DNA from: an uncultured Lachnospiraceae bacterium
GTDB taxonomy: Bacteria > Bacillota > Clostridia > Lachnospirales > Lachnospiraceae
Length of the DNA stretch: 11,925 bases
Direction of reading: 5' to 3'
Assembly (NCBI GenBank): GCA_945836355.1
Contig: CAMALD010000014.1
Location: forward strand, 1 to 11,925
The notes under the pieces are model-generated. The model was not told where the DNA came from, did not search any database, and worked only from the letters and a program-made list of their open reading frames with translations. A program made the translations under genes and the position numbers. Numbering within the stretch: the stretch's first letter is position 1; each line of letters begins with the position of its first letter. Below are positions 1 through 7,792 of the stretch, one piece after another.

Positions 1-44
1 AATGTTTCGCCCATGCGTCGGTTTCGCAGCATTCTCATAAGCAT

Positions 45-79
45 AAAAAAGTCTAGAAGCAAGCAAGCTTGCTCTGGAC
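45..79 (-). terminator. Intrinsic terminator of glnN, probably bidirectional
   Basis: On the minus strand an imperfect hairpin (arms 51-64 and 67-79; GTC, AGA and GCAAGC blocks pair, with one mismatch and one bulge) is followed by six T (45-50). It lies about 75 bases after the glnN stop. On the plus strand the same hairpin is followed by a T-run at 80-85, so it could also stop transcription coming from the left. A smaller 6-bp hairpin (132-137 with 143-148) sits just after the glnN stop. Confidence 0.8.
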
Positions 80-154
80 TTTTTTACACTTATTTCATGC
101 TTCTCATTGCTAATGCACAATTACTCAATGATTGTAGCAACACTACAAACGGTA

Positions 155-2263
155 TTATACCTCAAAAAGCAGATCGCCATAGGTAGGTACTGGCCATACG
201 GACTTATCCACAATAAGCTCAAGCTCATCAATCGGTGCTCTGAGTGCTTCCATTGCCGGGAATACGGTGTCATGGAAATAATTAGCCTGCTTTGCTCCCT
301 CTTCCTTCTTTGCAGCTTCCGTATCCTTTTTCTTCAGGTCATCCAACGCCTTCTGAGCTTTTGCGAGAAGTGCGGAGGTCTTGGTCAGCAATCCCTCCTG
401 AACACTGACATCTGCGCCCGGAACAGCAGACTTAACCGCAAGAATGGAATCCGCAAGATTCTTGGTGTATTTGATGACTGCCGGAATGTACAGCTTTGAC
501 GCCATCTCAATCATGGTCTTTGCCTCAATGTTGATTGCCTTGGAATATGTCTCGTAATGAATCTCCGCGCGGGACTCCAGCTCGGTCTTCGTAAGTACAG
601 CCTGCTTCTCAAACATTTCGATGCTGTCCTTGGTAGTAAGATACGGAACTGCTTCTACCATCGACTTCACGTTCGGAAGACCACGCTTCTCAGCTTCCTT
701 AATCCACTCATCCGAATAACCGTTGCCGTTAAATACAATGCGCTTATGCTCGGTCACCGTCTTCTTAATCAGCTTTACAACAGCCTTATCAAAGTCCTTC
801 GCCTTCTCCAGCTCATCAGCCATCTCGCAGAGTGCTTCTGCCACAATGGTATTCAGTACAGTGTTTGGACCTGCCATCGACATTGAGGAGCCTACCATGC
901 GGAACTCAAACTTATTGCCGGTAAATGCAAACGGAGATGTACGGTTACGGTCCGTCGCATCCTTTTTGAGTACCGGAAGGGAATGTACACCGGTGCTGAG
1001 CTTTCCGCCCTGCTTGGAGGAGGCAGCGGTACCGTTCGAAATCAACTGCTCAAGCACATCCTCAAGCTGCTCACCAAGGAACATGGAGATGATGGCCGGC
1101 GGTGCCTCATTTGCACCGAGTCTGTGGTCATTGCCCGGGTTGGATGCCGACAGGCGGAGCAGCTCTGCATGTTCATCGACAGCCTTCATCACTGCAGCAA
1201 GGAAAAAGAGGAACTTGGTATTCTCATGCGGTGCCTTGCCCGGATCCAGCAGATTTTTTCCTGTGTTGGTTACCATCGACCAGTTATCATGCTTACCGGA
1301 ACCGTTGACACCTGCAAATGGCTTCTCATGCAGCAGGCAGACAAGACCCTGACGGTTTGCCACCTTCTTCATGCACTCCATAACCAGCTGGTTGTGGTCG
1401 GTAGCAATGTTTGCAGTGGCATAAATCGGAGCCAGCTCGTGCTGTGCCGGAGCCACCTCGTTGTGCTGTGTCTTTGCGAGAACACCCAGCTTCCAGAGCT
1501 CTGTATTGAGTTCCTTCATAAACGCAGCGATACGCTCCTTGATAGAACCAAAGTAATGATCGTCGAGCTCCTGGCCCTTCGGCGGCATTGCACCAAAAAG
1601 GGTGCGACCGGTGAAAATCAGGTCATCTCTCTTTAAGTATTTTTCTTTATCTACGATAAAATACTCCTGCTCCGGACCAACCGAACAGGATACATTGGTC
1701 ACATCGGTATCACCGAACATGTGAAGCACGCGCACTGCCTGCTTGCTGAGCGCTTCCATCGAGCGAAGCAGCGGTGTCTTCTTATCCAGAGCCTCACCGG
1801 TATAGGAGCAGAACGCTGTCGGAATGCAGAGAGTCACGCCCGCAGCATCTCTTTTTAAGAATGCAGGGGAGGTACAATCCCATGCTGTATAGCCTCTTGC
1901 CTCGAAGGTGGCACGCAGGCCGCCCGACGGGAAGGAGGACGCATCCGGCTCGCCCTTAATCAGCTCTTTTCCCGAGAACTCCATGATAATCTTCCCCGCC
2001 GGTGCCGGAGTAATAAACGAGTCATGCTTTTCCGCCGTCACACCGGTCATTGGCTGAAACCAGTGGGTATAGTGGGTAGCTCCCTTTTCAATTGCCCAAT
2101 CCTTCATGGCATTTGCCACCACCTCGGCCACCATCGGATCCAGCTCCTCACCGTTGTCAATCGTCTTCTTCAATGCTGCGAAGGTCTTTTTCGGCAAGCG
2201 TTCAGCCATCACTGTCTCGTTGAACACATCACTTCCGAAAATGTCTGTCAATTTCTCTTCCAT
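155..2263 (-). CDS. glnN: Type III glutamine synthetase (GlnN)
   Basis: ATP-dependent ligation of ammonia to glutamate, giving glutamine; a cytosolic enzyme of nitrogen assimilation. At 702 residues it fits the large GSIII class (about 700-730), not GSI or GSII (about 350-470). Visible motifs: an N-terminal GSIII-type region including HYTHWFQP (about 64-71), then SVGPEQEYF (about 194-202), [12 protein letters not shown] (268-279) and [18 protein letters not shown] (312-329), which carry the metal and nucleotide binding residues of the glutamine synthetase fold. Later come [16 protein letters not shown] and a helical, charged C-terminal part typical of GSIII. The ATG at 2261-2263 follows GGAGG with about 7 bases of spacing. 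It is a single gene between two terminators, so probably monocistronic. Sequence and length are normal and nothing looks broken. Family assignment is very secure; regulation is not visible beyond the hairpin upstream. Confidence 0.97.
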   Translation of the reverse strand: MEEKLTDIFGSDVFNETVMAERLPKKTFAALKKTIDNGEELDPMVAEVVANAMKDWAIEKGATHYTHWFQPMTGVTAEKHDSFITPAPAGKIIMEFSGKELIKGEPDASSFPSGGLRATFEARGYTAWDCTSPAFLKRDAAGVTLCIPTAFCSYTGEALDKKTPLLRSMEALSKQAVRVLHMFGDTDVTNVSCSVGPEQEYFIVDKEKYLKRDDLIFTGRTLFGAMPPKGQELDDHYFGSIKERIAAFMKELNTELWKLGVLAKTQHNEVAPAQHELAPIYATANIATDHNQLVMECMKKVANRQGLVCLLHEKPFAGVNGSGKHDNWSMVTNTGKNLLDPGKAPHENTKFLFFLAAVMKAVDEHAELLRLSASNPGNDHRLGANEAPPAIISMFLGEQLEDVLEQLISNGTAASSKQGGKLSTGVHSLPVLKKDATDRNRTSPFAFTGNKFEFRMVGSSMSMAGPNTVLNTIVAEALCEMADELEKAKDFDKAVVKLIKKTVTEHKRIVFNGNGYSDEWIKEAEKRGLPNVKSMVEAVPYLTTKDSIEMFEKQAVLTKTELESRAEIHYETYSKAINIEAKTMIEMASKLYIPAVIKYTKNLADSILAVKSAVPGADVSVQEGLLTKTSALLAKAQKALDDLKKKDTEAAKKEEGAKQANYFHDTVFPAMEALRAPIDELELIVDKSVWPVPTYGDLLFEV

Positions 2264-2327
2264 ACACTGTCCTCCATTCCTATGTTTCCATTAGATTATT
2301 GAATAGCCTGAAAGGAGTTTATTGTAG

Positions 2328-2365
2328 AAAAAAGGTGTTCTTAGCCTTACACCAAGAACACCTTT
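2328..2365 (-). terminator. Strong hairpin/U-tract between mscS and glnN
   Basis: A perfect 12-bp inverted repeat (2331-2342 with 2354-2365, 11-base loop) is followed on the minus strand by six T (2328-2333, partly in the stem). It lies 98 bases after the mscS stop and 64 bases before the glnN start. Simplest reading: terminator of the manA-yesL-glgB-mscS operon. Because possible promoter-like boxes lie upstream of it (around 2400-2450), it could instead act as an attenuator in a glnN leader. Confidence 0.8.
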
Positions 2366-2462
2366 GCTCTTCGAATTCCTTTCGTTGCTATTAAAATATC
2401 ACGTTTTTTGTCCTTTGAAAAGAGTTTTATCGAATCGTGTCCGATTTTTTCAAAAAACCGAT

Positions 2463-3332
2463 TTACTGCTTCATGTACACGTCGAGCTGGCGGTACGGAA
2501 TCGTAATGCCGTTTTCGTCAAAGGTATACTTGACCTCCTCGAGAAGGTCTGCGCGCACAGCCCAGTAATCCTCGCGCTTTACCCACACACGGAACGCCAT
2601 CTGGATGGCGTCATCACCAAAATCGGCCACCACAATGGTAATCTCGCGGTCCTGCAGGATTCTCTCCCTGTTATGCTCCGCCACCTGTGCCAGCAATGCC
2701 TTCACCCTGCGGATGTCATCCCCGTAACCTACCGGGACAATCAAATCCAGTCTGCGCTCCGGCTCATTGGTTACATTGACAATGCTGCCGTTGGAAAGGG
2801 TACCGTTCGGGAGCACTACTGTCCGGTTGTCTACCGTCAGAATCGTTGTATAAAACAAGTCTACCTTTGCAACAGTTCCCTCGAGTCCCTGCGCTACAAT
2901 GTAATCCCCCACGCGGAACGGCTTCAGCACCAGAATCAGCACGCCGCCCGCAAAGTTTGACAGGCTTCCCTGCAATGCAAGACCCACGGTCAGACCTACC
3001 GAGCCTACCAGAGCGACAATCGAGGTAGTCGCAATGCCTGCTACATTTGCAAGCACCATAATCAGCAGAAAATACAGAACCACCTTTAAAATCGAACCGA
3101 TAAAGCCTGCCACTCCGACATCAACCTGTGTCTTGTCAAAGGCCTTCGCTATAAGCTTTAAAATCCAGTTAATCAGCTTCTTGCCTAGCAGGAAAATCAC
3201 CAGTACCAGAACCAGCTTTCCGAGAAAAGCGAGCGCTACCGGCCAGAACTTATCCCAGTAGCCTCCGATGGTTCCCACAATATCCTCATCCAGAACATTC
3301 TCAATATTCGCTATACGCCATCCCGTTTTCAT
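2463..3332 (-). CDS. mscS: MscS-family mechanosensitive channel
   Basis: Small-conductance mechanosensitive channel of the inner membrane that opens when tension rises on hypo-osmotic shock and lets solutes out. The 289 residues match the basic MscS size. Three hydrophobic helices are visible: about 31-52, 75-98 and 104-135. The third is the pore helix with the family signature, Gly/Ala-rich with GLALQGSLSNFAGG (117-130), leading into LKPFRVGDYI (136-145). The beta domain follows with VDLFYTTILTVDNRTVVLPNG (about 157-177), then the C-terminal domain ending near 'RQLDVYMKQ'. The ATG (3330-3332) shares one base with the glgB stop (TAATG), pointing to translational coupling; only a weak A/G-rich ribosome site lies before it. 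Last gene of the manA operon. Family call is secure; which solutes or stress it serves is not visible. Confidence 0.95.
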   Translation of the reverse strand: MKTGWRIANIENVLDEDIVGTIGGYWDKFWPVALAFLGKLVLVLVIFLLGKKLINWILKLIAKAFDKTQVDVGVAGFIGSILKVVLYFLLIMVLANVAGIATTSIVALVGSVGLTVGLALQGSLSNFAGGVLILVLKPFRVGDYIVAQGLEGTVAKVDLFYTTILTVDNRTVVLPNGTLSNGSIVNVTNEPERRLDLIVPVGYGDDIRRVKALLAQVAEHNRERILQDREITIVVADFGDDAIQMAFRVWVKREDYWAVRADLLEEVKYTFDENGITIPYRQLDVYMKQ

Positions 3333-5836
3333 TATTTAGCCGCCTTTCGTGTCTTTTTCTCTTTCGCCGCCGGAATCTTTTCTAGCTTTACGGTTTCGCT
3401 CTTTTCCGGCTCTGCTTTCTTTGCATTGTCATTCTTTTTCGGCTCTGCTTTCTTTGCATTGTCACTCTTTTCCGACTTTGCTTTCTTTACGCCGCCGCTC
3501 TTTTTCGGATTTTCCTTTTCCACTGTGTCCACTGTCTCACTTTTTTGCAGTTCTCCGCTTTCTCCTGCTGCCGTGGTTTCCTTTTTTGTTTTTGGGCTCT
3601 TGTCTGCTTTTCCTGCGTTCTTCTCTTTTTGGGCAGGCTCCACCGAAAAGATTGCAATACCAAGAGGCGGAAGTGTAATCTTAATATATTGCTTCTGCCC
3701 GTCTACCTCACCGCTCTTCGCAGTCTTAGCTCTCGGATTGACCTTGCCGCTTCCCCCGAACTCTACGTCATCGCTGTTCCAGATTTCCTTGTATTTTCCC
3801 ATACACGGGACAGCCGCGTGATAGTCCTCATATACCACCGGGGTAAAGTTGCAGATAACAAACAGGGTTTCCTCCGGCTTTTTCGATTTGCGCACAAAGC
3901 TTACCCTGCTGTGGTCAGCATCCTGACAGCTGATCCACGAAAAGCCCTCCGGGTCAAAATCCATCCGGTAAAGTGCCGGATGCTTTCTGTAAAACTCATT
4001 CAGCTTTGCGGAATAATCCTGCATCTGCTTATGACTGTCATATTCCAGCAGCTCCCAATCCAGACTGCGCTCTTCGCTCCACTCTCTTGTCTGCCCGAAC
4101 TCCTGACCCATAAACAGAAGCTTCTTTCCAGGATGGGTCGCCATAAAACCATATGCCAGACGCAGATTTGCAAATTTTTCACTGATTGTGCCCGGCATCT
4201 TGTAAAGCATGGACGCCTTGCCGTGAACCACCTCATCGTGGGAAAGTACAAGCACAAATTTCTCACTGTACGCATAAATCATGCTGAAGGTCAGTGCACC
4301 GTGGCAGCCCTTACGGAACAGCGGGTCCTGTTTCATATAATTGGTGAAATCATTCATCCAGCCCATATTCCACTTGTAATCAAAACCGAGTGCCCCCTTA
4401 TTTACATCACCGGTAACCTCCGGCCATGCGGTGGATTCCTCCGCAATCAGAACAGCCCCATCCCCGCGCTTGTGGAAGATCGAGTTGAGATGATGGAACA
4501 GCTCAATAGCATCCAGATTTTCTTTTCCGCCGTAGCGGTTTGGTATCCACTGTCCATTCTCCTTGCCATAGTCCAGATACAGCATGGATGCCACTGCATC
4601 CATGCGGATACCGTCCGCATGATACTTCTCCACCCAGAACAGCGCATTTGCAATCAGGAAGTTCGATACCTGCGGGCGCGCATAATTGTAAATCAGTGTA
4701 CCCCAGTGCGGATGTGAGCCCTGACGTGGGTCTGCATGCTCATACAGGCAGGTACCGTCAAAATTAGCGAGACCGAAAGTATCCCTCGGAAAATGAGCCG
4801 GAACCCAGTCTAGAATCACGCCAATGCCCTGCTCATGCATGTAATTCATGAAATACTGAAAATCCTCCGGAGTGCCGTAGCGCGAAGTAACCGCATAATA
4901 ACCGGTCACCTGATATCCCCAGGAGCCGTCAAACGGGTGCTCCATCACAGGCATCAGTTCGATATGGGTATAGCCCATCTTTTTGACGTAATCTGCCAGC
5001 ATAACCGCCAGCTCACGATAATTGTAAAAGCTTCCGTTTTTTTCCTCCGGCTTTTTAAAGGAACCCAGATGCACCTCATAGATGGACACCGGCTCCACGT
5101 CCAGATTTTTATTTTTGCGCTCTGCCATCCATTTGGCATCGTTCCATACAAAAGTACTGAGGTCAGTGACGATGGATGCATTGGCAGGACGAAGCTCAGC
5201 GGCGTTTGCATACGGGTCAGCCTTGAGGTATGTCAGACCGCCCTTCGCCTTCAATTCATACTTATAGACTGCTCCCTTTGCCACACCCGGAATGAACAAT
5301 TCAAATATCCCGGAATCACCCAGCCTGCGCATCTGATGCCTTCTTCCATCCCAAAGATTGAAATCACCTACCACACTCACGCGCATCGCATTCGGTGCCC
5401 ATACGGCAAACAAAGTACCACTGATGCCCTTTTGCTCCATGACATGGGCGCCAAGCTTTTCATAAACCGAATAATGAATGCCCTTGGAAAACAGCTCACA
5501 ATCCTTCTCTGTAATTACAGGAGCAAATGCATACGGGTCATCAAATTCTTCCAGATGTCCGTCCCGATGCTCTGCACGGAGACGGTATGCCGGAATCCTC
5601 CTTCCCGGTAGCAGGGCTGCGAAATATCCGGCTTCATCCTCACAGAGCATCGGATATTCCTTCCCATTTGCATCAATCACGGTCATCCCCTTCGCCTCCG
5701 GAACAAATGCACCGATCAGCACACCATCCCCTGTCACGTGCGGTCCCAGAATTGCGTGCGGGTTGTCCTCCTCCGAATAGACTACAGCCTCGATTGCCGC
5801 CCAATCCATCAAATCATACACCTTTTTTTCGTCCAT
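3332..5836 (-). CDS. glgB: 1,4-alpha-glucan branching enzyme with lysine-rich tail
   Basis: Makes the alpha-1,6 branches of glycogen by cutting an alpha-1,4 chain and re-attaching it; GH13 family, cytosolic. Domain order: N1/CBM48-like region (about 20-110), second CBM48 (about 130-235, with FAVWAPNAMRVSVVGDFNLWDG), catalytic barrel (about 250-600), C-terminal beta domain (about 620-735). Catalytic residues by alignment to E. coli GlgB (D405, E458, D526) are D413 in ADGIRMD, E466 in LIAEEST and D534 in LSHDEVVHG, all with the same offset of 8. The core ends near A735; an extra 99-residue tail, almost only Lys, Glu, Ala, Ser, Asp and Asn, runs to the stop. The ATG follows GGAGGAG with good spacing, 51 bases after yesL. 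Branching activity is near certain; the tail's role is unknown. No other glycogen genes are in the window. Confidence 0.97.
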   Translation of the reverse strand: MDEKKVYDLMDWAAIEAVVYSEEDNPHAILGPHVTGDGVLIGAFVPEAKGMTVIDANGKEYPMLCEDEAGYFAALLPGRRIPAYRLRAEHRDGHLEEFDDPYAFAPVITEKDCELFSKGIHYSVYEKLGAHVMEQKGISGTLFAVWAPNAMRVSVVGDFNLWDGRRHQMRRLGDSGIFELFIPGVAKGAVYKYELKAKGGLTYLKADPYANAAELRPANASIVTDLSTFVWNDAKWMAERKNKNLDVEPVSIYEVHLGSFKKPEEKNGSFYNYRELAVMLADYVKKMGYTHIELMPVMEHPFDGSWGYQVTGYYAVTSRYGTPEDFQYFMNYMHEQGIGVILDWVPAHFPRDTFGLANFDGTCLYEHADPRQGSHPHWGTLIYNYARPQVSNFLIANALFWVEKYHADGIRMDAVASMLYLDYGKENGQWIPNRYGGKENLDAIELFHHLNSIFHKRGDGAVLIAEESTAWPEVTGDVNKGALGFDYKWNMGWMNDFTNYMKQDPLFRKGCHGALTFSMIYAYSEKFVLVLSHDEVVHGKASMLYKMPGTISEKFANLRLAYGFMATHPGKKLLFMGQEFGQTREWSEERSLDWELLEYDSHKQMQDYSAKLNEFYRKHPALYRMDFDPEGFSWISCQDADHSRVSFVRKSKKPEETLFVICNFTPVVYEDYHAAVPCMGKYKEIWNSDDVEFGGSGKVNPRAKTAKSGEVDGQKQYIKITLPPLGIAIFSVEPAQKEKNAGKADKSPKTKKETTAAGESGELQKSETVDTVEKENPKKSGGVKKAKSEKSDNAKKAEPKKNDNAKKAEPEKSETVKLEKIPAAKEKKTRKAAK
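3335..3631 (-). other. Low-complexity lysine-rich C-terminal extension of GlgB
   Basis: Codons 736-834 of glgB. The tail has about one third lysine, many Glu/Ala/Ser and no aromatic residue, so it should be disordered and strongly charged. It is fused in frame and the usual branching-enzyme core is complete without it. It ends with the basic run EKKTRKAAK. Confidence 0.9.
3407..3505 (-). repeat. 33-bp tandem repeats inside glgB tail
   Basis: Three adjacent 33-base units in frame: 3407-3439, 3440-3472 and a more diverged 3473-3505. The first two differ at only a few bases and encode KNDNAKKAEPE and KSDNAKKAEPK; the third encodes a degenerate KSGGVKKAKSE. A weak fourth unit (KSETVKLEKIP) may follow on the C-terminal side. 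The exact 11-codon period points to expansion by slippage or unequal recombination. Confidence 0.9.
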
Positions 5837-5887
5837 GTAACTCCTCCTATTATGCCTTTTTCATTTTTATTCCTAATAAACCGTTTT

Positions 5888-6679
5888 CTATTCAAGATAC
5901 CACATATCCTTGCGCTCGCCATCCTGATCCGACACCACATCCCCCTCGTGAACCAGATCGCCATCGGCATTTACTGTGTTTTCAGGCTTTGGCATATACT
6001 TTTTGAGCACCCGCTCCATCGGGAAGGTACACATCAGCGCACCTGCCGCCGGCATAAACAGAATTGCCGGTCCGACATAAAAAATTGCCAATGCAGAAAA
6101 AATCTCAATCACCAGAATCAGCAGCGTATGAAAAATGTGACGGTACGCCATATACACTGACACCCTGAACAGCTGACCGACCCCGTATGTAAAGCGGGAG
6201 AGAATCGGAAAAATCACCGCCAGCACTCCGATTAACGCAAAGGTTATCGCAAGCATCACCGCAAACAAACCCATACCGTTCTGCCCTTCCGACATATACG
6301 CCGCATAGGCATACTGCAAATTGAAGCTGAGCAGCGCCGCCAGTGCACCGTATATGGCACCGGTAATCGCTCCCACCTTAAAATTCATTTTAAACGCATG
6401 AAAATACTCTCTTGCAACATAACCGCGGTCTCTGCGAATCACCTTCATGCAGACATAATACAGCGAGGACATCGCCGGACCTACCGGAATCATCAATACC
6501 GCACACATTAGCATGTACAGCATTACCGAGACCACGTCCTCCATCCGGCTGGTCACAATCGAAATCACAAAATACAGCGGAATGCAGCATACCAGCCAAA
6601 GCAGACTCACGATAAACATATCACAAATCTTACTCATTGTTCGGAAAAATTTGTTATCCGGATTAAATAATCCTCCCAT
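5888..6679 (-). CDS. YesL-like DUF624 integral membrane protein
   Basis: Function unknown. The 263-residue product resembles the DUF624/YesL family: an N-terminal FNPDNKFFRTMSKICDMFIVSLLWLVCCIP stretch with the usual aromatic/basic start of the first helix, followed by several hydrophobic helices (about 19-42, 50-72, 103-122, 137-160 and 181-215). GPAMSSLYYV (67-76) is the conserved small-residue turn seen at the end of the second helix in this family. The last 35 residues are hydrophilic and acidic and end in DMWYLE. Family members are commonly found beside carbohydrate uptake and degradation genes in Firmicutes, and here it lies between manA and glgB. The ATG follows AGGAG with about 8 bases of spacing, and the gap to manA is only 28 bases, so the two are co-transcribed. 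It could be a transporter accessory or sensor; the sequence does not say. Confidence 0.85.
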   Translation of the reverse strand: MGGLFNPDNKFFRTMSKICDMFIVSLLWLVCCIPLYFVISIVTSRMEDVVSVMLYMLMCAVLMIPVGPAMSSLYYVCMKVIRRDRGYVAREYFHAFKMNFKVGAITGAIYGALAALLSFNLQYAYAAYMSEGQNGMGLFAVMLAITFALIGVLAVIFPILSRFTYGVGQLFRVSVYMAYRHIFHTLLILVIEIFSALAIFYVGPAILFMPAAGALMCTFPMERVLKKYMPKPENTVNADGDLVHEGDVVSDQDGERKDMWYLE

Positions 6680-6707
6680 TCCTGTCTCCTGCCTTTCTTT
6701 ATCCTAA

Positions 6708-7643
6708 TCACTTTGCAAAGGAGGAAATCAACATCATATTTCCCTCCAGACAATATTCACCGTAGCCTGCAGGCACAATGAAATGCTCCCCTTTTTTTAA
6801 GGAAATCCCATCGATGCTGCCGCTGCCCTCCAGCACACTGAAAATGCGGAACGGCTCCCTCAGCTCCAATTTTACACTGCCCGATATGTTAAGCTTTTCT
6901 ACATCGTAATAGGTGCAGGACACCAGCTTTTCTATGCTGCCGCCAAAGGTTTCACATTTTGAGCGATGCGTATCAACATCCGTGTGCGGGCAGCGAATCA
7001 CATCAATACTCTTGTCAATATGCAGTTCTCTCGGCTTTCCGTTTGACAAACGATCATAGTCGTACAAGCGGTATGTGATATTGCTGTTCTGCTGTATCTC
7101 CAGAATCAGGGTGCCTCCCTTGATTGCGTGAACCGTTCCCGGTTCAATCTGGAAGAAATCGCCTTTTTTAATTGGAAGCACCCGAATCAGCTCGTTCCAG
7201 CGCTTCTGTGCTATCATCTCTTTTAATTCTTCCCGGCTCTTTGCATGGTGTCCGATCACAATCTTCGCATCCGGGTCACAATCCAGTATGTAGCAGCACT
7301 CCGTTTTTCCCAATGAGCCGTTCTCATGAACCTTAGCATATGCAGCATCCGGATGCACCTGAATGCTCAGATCTGCTTTTGCATCAATAATCTTAATCAG
7401 CAGTGGGAACACATCACCGGCCATATCTCCAAACAGCTCCCTGTGCTCACCCCACAGATTACTTAATGTTTTTCCCGCAAAGCTGCCGTTTTTAATACAG
7501 CAATCTCCGTTTTTGTGTGCGCTGACCGCCCAGCATTCACCGGTATGCTCTCCCGGTATCTCATATCCAAAATCGTCCGCAAGGCGTCTTCCGCCCCATA
7601 TCATCTCTTTAAATACAGGCTCAAGAAACAATATCTCTTTCAT
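6708..7643 (-). CDS. manA: Mannose-6-phosphate isomerase, class I (short Firmicutes type)
   Basis: Zinc-dependent interconversion of mannose-6-phosphate and fructose-6-phosphate, linking mannose use and GDP-mannose supply to glycolysis. The 311-residue cupin protein matches Bacillus-type ManA (about 315) and lacks the helical insert of longer enzymes. Likely zinc ligands: Q95 and H97 in IQVHPD, E115 in LGKTE, and H172 in EPGTVHAIKGG; the catalytic-site arginine is R192 in YRLYDYDR. N-terminal LEPVFKEMIWGGRRL is typical. I chose the ATG at 7641-7643: GGAG (7650-7653) sits 6 bases before it. A TTG four codons upstream (7653-7655) overlaps that site and has no proper site of its own. First gene of the operon with yesL, glgB and mscS; a likely promoter overlaps the inverted repeat upstream. 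Confidence 0.95.
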   Translation of the reverse strand: MKEILFLEPVFKEMIWGGRRLADDFGYEIPGEHTGECWAVSAHKNGDCCIKNGSFAGKTLSNLWGEHRELFGDMAGDVFPLLIKIIDAKADLSIQVHPDAAYAKVHENGSLGKTECCYILDCDPDAKIVIGHHAKSREELKEMIAQKRWNELIRVLPIKKGDFFQIEPGTVHAIKGGTLILEIQQNSNITYRLYDYDRLSNGKPRELHIDKSIDVIRCPHTDVDTHRSKCETFGGSIEKLVSCTYYDVEKLNISGSVKLELREPFRIFSVLEGSGSIDGISLKKGEHFIVPAGYGEYCLEGNMMLISSFAK

Positions 7644-7694
7644 TGCATTCTCCAATTCCTTTTAATCTCTCGGCTATCGATATATCGTATGCTA

Positions 7695-7742
7695 AAAATA
7701 TGGTATACTGATTTTGCATGTAGAATCAGTATACCATATTTT
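7695..7742. repeat. Perfect 19-bp inverted repeat before manA
   Basis: Arms 7695-7713 and 7724-7742 (AAAATATGGTATACTGATT and its exact complement) around a 10-base centre. It lies 52 bases upstream of the manA ATG and 50 bases after the stop of the preceding gene. On the minus strand the second arm ends in a T-run (7694-7698), so it may terminate the upstream transcript. It also overlaps a promoter-like -10, so it may be an operator. An additional 10-bp palindrome CGATATATCG lies at 7678-7687. Confidence 0.9.
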
Positions 7743-7756
7743 CTCCTCTTTTGGAA
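7728..7756 (-). promoter_or_regulatory. Putative manA operon promoter inside the inverted repeat
   Basis: Extended -10 TGG-TATACT (-10 at 7728-7733, TGG at 7734-7736) with a weak -35-like TTCCAA (7751-7756), spacing 17. The start point would fall near 7721, in the centre of the inverted repeat, leaving a leader of about 78 bases. The -35 matches consensus poorly; the extended -10 supports it. Confidence 0.45.
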
Positions 7757-7770
7757 GAGAAAGCAGAAAA

Positions 7771-7788
7771 TTCATAATTATTTATGAA
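7771..7788 (-). terminator. Weak hairpin after the helical-protein gene
   Basis: Minus strand TTCATAA, 4-base loop, TTATGAA (7771-7777 with 7782-7788), starting 4 bases after the stop codon and followed by TTTT. The stem is A/T-rich and weak, so termination may instead depend on the 19-bp repeat further on. A third hairpin (7742-7748 with 7754-7760, one G-U pair) lies between them. Confidence 0.4.
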
Positions 7789-7792
7789 ATCA

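Noticed and set aside
723..1636. Long plus-strand open frames of up to 217 codons opposite glnN
   Set aside because: They are antisense to a confidently assigned gene, overlap each other in different frames and show no recognisable protein motif or ribosome site.
2331..2365. ANTAR-type two-hairpin antiterminator before glnN
   Set aside because: The loop is not a hexaloop with the expected A and G, and no matching first hairpin was found.
3407..3505. Possible CRISPR-like array from regularly spaced repeats
   Set aside because: The units are directly adjacent with no unique spacers and lie in frame within glgB.
3545..4717. Plus-strand open frame of 390 codons opposite glgB
   Set aside because: It is a shadow of the branching-enzyme gene; the composition (Leu/His/Cys-rich, no domain) is what reverse-strand reading of a conserved gene gives.
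7644..7655. TTG start four codons upstream in manA
   Set aside because: It overlaps the GGAG that serves the ATG at 7641-7643 and has no well-spaced site of its own.
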